64,000 nt of DNA from Nomia melanderi (lineage: Eukaryota; Arthropoda; Insecta; Hymenoptera; Halictidae): the NCBI RefSeq assembly GCF_051020985.1, contig NC_134999.1, positions 32,831,160-32,895,159 of the forward strand, in the 5' to 3' direction. The notes beneath the pieces are model-generated. The model had not been told where the DNA came from. It saw nothing but the letters and a program-made list of their open reading frames with translations, and ran no database searches. Shown here piece after piece: positions 60,758 to 64,000 of the stretch (within the stretch, counting starts at the first letter, position 1; each line of letters starts with the position of its first letter). The translations under genes and the position numbers were made by a program.

Positions 60758-63436
60758 CTTATGAAACATTCAAAAAGCTGGAGAACTGGGAAGCATATTC
60801 TGATGTGTTTCGTTTATCTCGAACAATAGACGAAACCCAACAAGATTCCCATCGCTTTAAGGACTCAGTTATTTCCCTAGCAGCGGTATACTCCCGGAAA
60901 GTGGTGCATTTAGAGATCTCCCGGAAATTGCGAATCTCATCATGCTCCCTCAATTTTCCGGCTATCTATTCGCTTTCACGGATCCCCGGTTTTTATAGTA
61001 GGCGTTCCTGATGCCATAAATAGAACGACCCGCGTAAATAGTACGGCTGGGAGAGGATGTATAGTATTCCTGGCGTTCTATGGGGAATAAGCGACTCGAA
61101 ATGCAAAGATAAATCAAAAGAACGAGATAAACCTTCGCCGTGAGAGATATTTCCTCTCATTACATCGACATGAAATCCGTATCGCAATCTATGTTCATTA
61201 GAATGTTAATCGTGTATTATGTGCGATTATTCCTTGACTTTTCTACTTGAAAAATATTTCCCACGTACTAATGAAATTCTACAGTTTACAGAAGATTATA
61301 ATCAATCAATAATACGAGGATTAATATAATCAATGATATGAAAATTTAAAACACTGAGTACGAGTTACAAGTAGAAATGGCAGAATATGGTCAGACATAC
61401 ATATAATATATTGAATCAATAAAAATTTTGTTCAATTTTCATTGAACTCGGCGTACGATTAGATTAGCCTTTGAAATAATAAATTTCCCTTAGTTAATCA
61501 ACAAACTTCCTTTGCATTTTCAACCAGGGTCTACCATTTACGAAATTATGGTTTAAAATTTCAAGACGCTTTTTTGTTCAGGCCGGCTGGCTACGGAATT
61601 TGAAGTTTGATCTAGTCTATCAGAGGCCGGAGTGTGCCTCGCTTCGTCATGAAAGATCCATCCATTGTTCTTCGACGTTTTTCGGTACGGTACGTGTACA
61701 GAGTTGACGGTTTTTATAGCTCAGTCATCCGATGTCGCAAATATGAAACCGCCTGTATATGTATACTTGTATAGAATTCATGGAGAAGGAAGGAATGGTG
61801 ACCTGGTTCGGAATTCATATCCGGAAGTCACGTACAAAATCGTTGCCACCCACTGTATCCGTGAGCCCTTGTACTCCGCTACTTTCTGGGTATGCAGGGC
61901 TGCAGTATCGCGAAAGGTGTTGCCATATTTTTACGAAGGAAAAAAAATGGCACGTAAGTTATTGCAACAACAGTTGGCTGAACATCTTTTTGCGCGGGAT
62001 TCATTCAATCCATATCTCTACGTTATTTAAGACACAAGCAATGTTTCCAGTGTACAATAACATGAAATTTTTAATTATTTCGAATTGAATAATTCGAATG
62101 AATTATTCTTCAAACTATTCTGTATAAATGTCAATATTTTTCTAAAAAACACTAGAAACATTGATTACAGGTACTCGATAATAAATATTGAAGAAACTAG
62201 ACGTTTAGTGTATTAAATTAAATTCTAATTCATTTTTTAATAGATAGTGTACGATATAATGCGTTTATTATGAAACCTGGGAAGAATGGAACCAGTTCTA
62301 TTCGTGGAAGGAACAGTTCAAGTTGATTTTGCGAAATACATGGAACGCGTATTAGGTCCAGGTTACTTTAATTTATTAATTACTTAACCGAGGCCATTGT
62401 AGCGGGAAGGTGAGATTCAAATGGAATTCCACGGCTCTTCTGCATATTTTAGGACGGCCAATAAGCCGAAGTGCATTCTTGGGTTTCGTGTCCTTCGTGG
62501 AATTAGGAACCACTGCGTCCCGGAGTAACTTTATTCAGTCGAATTTCCGTGGGTATCGCGTTTGTCGACACTCTCTGTAATATTCATCCCTTCATTCACG
62601 TAATCCGAGACTTCCGATGTTACTTCGGTCCTCCAATAAAATTCGTTAACCCGGGATCTCCTTCAGCACAAACTTAATCCGAATTATAATCATTAAAGCA
62701 CCACAGAGAAATATAAATTTCTCCGAACAAAATTATATTCCATACAACATTAAATTCTATGCTAACCATTATTTTTCAATTTTCTATCATTATCAATTGA
62801 ATTTTCCAAATGATCAAACACTTGAATTATTCATATAATATTGATTAAATCAATATATTTGAGAATATAAATGTTTAATGCACCAGTTAAGGTCTCTGCA
62901 AGAAGGAGAAACTGATCGATCCGTAAAATTTTGTTAGAAATCGCTGTGCGGTAGATAAGAAACGGAAGGAAAAAGCTGTAAAAATTAAAGCGTGAGTATC
63001 AGTCTTTCCAGGAAGGATCTAAGGACATCGCGACGTTAGATATCACGATAAAAGATAGCGAAACCGTTCCAGAGGCTCCATTAGCATCGCTGGAGAGCGA
63101 TAGGCAGAGGTGAAAAGCACGATACGCTGCTCCAGAGATGTGCTCGCTAACTTTGATGGAGTTTTAATGTCCGACGACTCGCTATCTTGTTCTAGAGTAT
63201 ATTTCAACGGCTCTAGAACGGATTACGAAGATGTCAGAGTCGAAACCGTCGATACCATCGCATTGAGCCCTCTATATATCCTTTCGCGCCGTATCAAGAG
63301 CACTATATATTGCTCACATGAATTTTAAAGGGATTTCTAGAGCTGCTACAATTCTTTAACTTGTCTTACTCACCATGTTTCACACTGGAAAATACGTTAA
63401 CATTAATTGTTCCTTTCCGTTTCTCATTCCAACGTT
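60758..63436. other. Unique DNA
   Basis: Contains the bipartite motif at 61369-61396. Open frames at 60676-61011, 61665-62030 and 63110-63328 are the longest but carry no domain I recognise. The first overlaps the 256-bp duplication. Confidence 0.45.
61369..61396 (-). other. Bipartite motif, minus strand
   Basis: AAGTAGAA (61369-61376), 12 bases, GGTCAGAC (61389-61396); 16 of 16. A partial inverted partner, TTCTACTTGA, lies at 61241-61250. Confidence 0.62.
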
Positions 63437-64000
63437 AATCTCCATTTCTGATATGAAAATGAATACCAAAAATGATCTATTCTTATTCTCTTGAATTTAA
63501 TTCTACATATATCCCGATATAAATTCCAAATAAAGACTTTCTTCCCCACTATTTTTCAAATTACCTGCTTTTCTGTTTCGGAATTGTAGTATATGTTCAT
63601 TGCCTTAACATTTCGTATTATAATTTAACAAGCAATTATTATAACTATATAATATACTAATAGACATGACATCAAGACAGATTTCAATATATTCAACAGA
63701 TGAATTTTCGACAGCCGAATTTTTCAAAAATTATTGAAACTATTAATCTCCATTTCTGATATGAAAATGAATACCGAAAATGATCTATTCTTATTCTCTT
63801 GAATTTAATCCTACATATATCCTGATATAAATTCCAAATAAAGACTCTCTTCCCCACTATTTTTCAAATTACCTGCTTCTCTGTTTCGTAGTTGTAGTAT
63901 ATGTTCATCGCTTTAACATTTCGTATTATAATTTAACAACCAACTATTATAACTATATAATATACTAGTAGACATGACTACATCAAGACAGATTTCAATA
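63437..64000. repeat. Direct duplication, unit 308 bp, running off the window
   Basis: TCCATTTCTGATATGAAAAT starts at 63441 and 63749. Copies are almost identical through ATGATCTATTCTTATTCTCT, GATATAAATTCCAAATAAAG and AATATACTA; the second copy is cut by the window end, so more copies may follow. Confidence 0.93.

Noticed and set aside
61665..62030. 121-codon plus-strand open frame
   Set aside because: Starts at a non-ATG codon, overlaps another frame, and shows no domain, signal peptide or splice context I recognise.
1..64000. tRNA, rRNA, CRISPR arrays and known insect microRNAs
   Set aside because: No tRNA B-box with cloverleaf, no rRNA-like sequence, no spaced identical repeats, and none of the conserved microRNA seeds I know were seen in a hairpin context.

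Overview
This is a eukaryotic, almost certainly insect, non-coding window. My best guess is a hymenopteran (bee or ant). The reasons are the strongly patchy base composition (long AT-rich stretches broken by GC-rich, CpG-containing patches of 0.3-1.5 kb), many short non-autonomous DNA elements flanked by TTAA, and fragments that resemble insect BEL/Pao and other LTR elements. No open reading frame in either strand contains a domain I recognise. The longest (175 codons, 25389-25916, minus strand) is half made of a simple A-rich tandem repeat. I therefore call no protein-coding gene. The only gene-like signal is a GC-rich stretch at about 16.1-17.2 kb that ends in a consensus splice donor, AAG|GTGAGT, at 17200/17201. 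It could be a non-coding first exon, in which case much of the window to its right would be intron or regulatory DNA. That is inference.

What fills the window is repeats of three kinds. (1) TTAA-flanked miniature elements of piggyBac type: 396-775, 21499-21948 with a second family nested inside it at 21525-21755, 27774-28016, 28444-28634, 29478-29641, 30874-31100, 37752-37972, 38392-38776, 42165-42358, 45274-45436, 46190-46334, 46355-46486, 55814-56844 and 59125-59302. Several share a diverged terminal consensus (C-N-C-N-T-T-N-A-N-T-N-C-C). Just inside one end they carry a short hairpin whose arms differ between families but remain complementary. (2) About twenty tandem arrays with units of 35-308 bp. 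Two of them lie inside miniature elements: 164-bp units at 55.8-56.8 kb and 49-bp units at 38.5-38.7 kb. (3) LTR-like units: 4512-5024, 50243-50447 and 52124-52420 form one family, two of whose members end in a tRNA-Pro-like primer binding site; 45511-46059 is a BEL/Pao-like LTR; 33420-34480 is a GC-rich remnant sharing its GGGTGGTCCTTCGA boundary.

A further pattern is not explained by any of these. A bipartite motif, GTCTGACC-N12/13-TTCTACTT, occurs at least eight times on both strands, far above chance: 9260, 13044, 23015, 23145, 38016, 51284, 60455 (duplicated at 60711) and 61369. One pair is inverted.

Layout. 0-9 kb: one TTAA element, one LTR-like unit, five tandem arrays. 9-21 kb: mostly unique DNA with two arrays and the possible exon. 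21-31 kb: nested TTAA elements, a 118-bp and a 112-bp array, four more TTAA elements. 31-42 kb: duplications, an LTR remnant, three more TTAA elements and three short-unit arrays. 42-52 kb: a TTAA element cluster around a BEL-like LTR, then LTR-like units. 52-64 kb: LTR-like sequence, the amplified element at 55.8 kb and three further arrays or duplications. The stretches between are unique to my eye.
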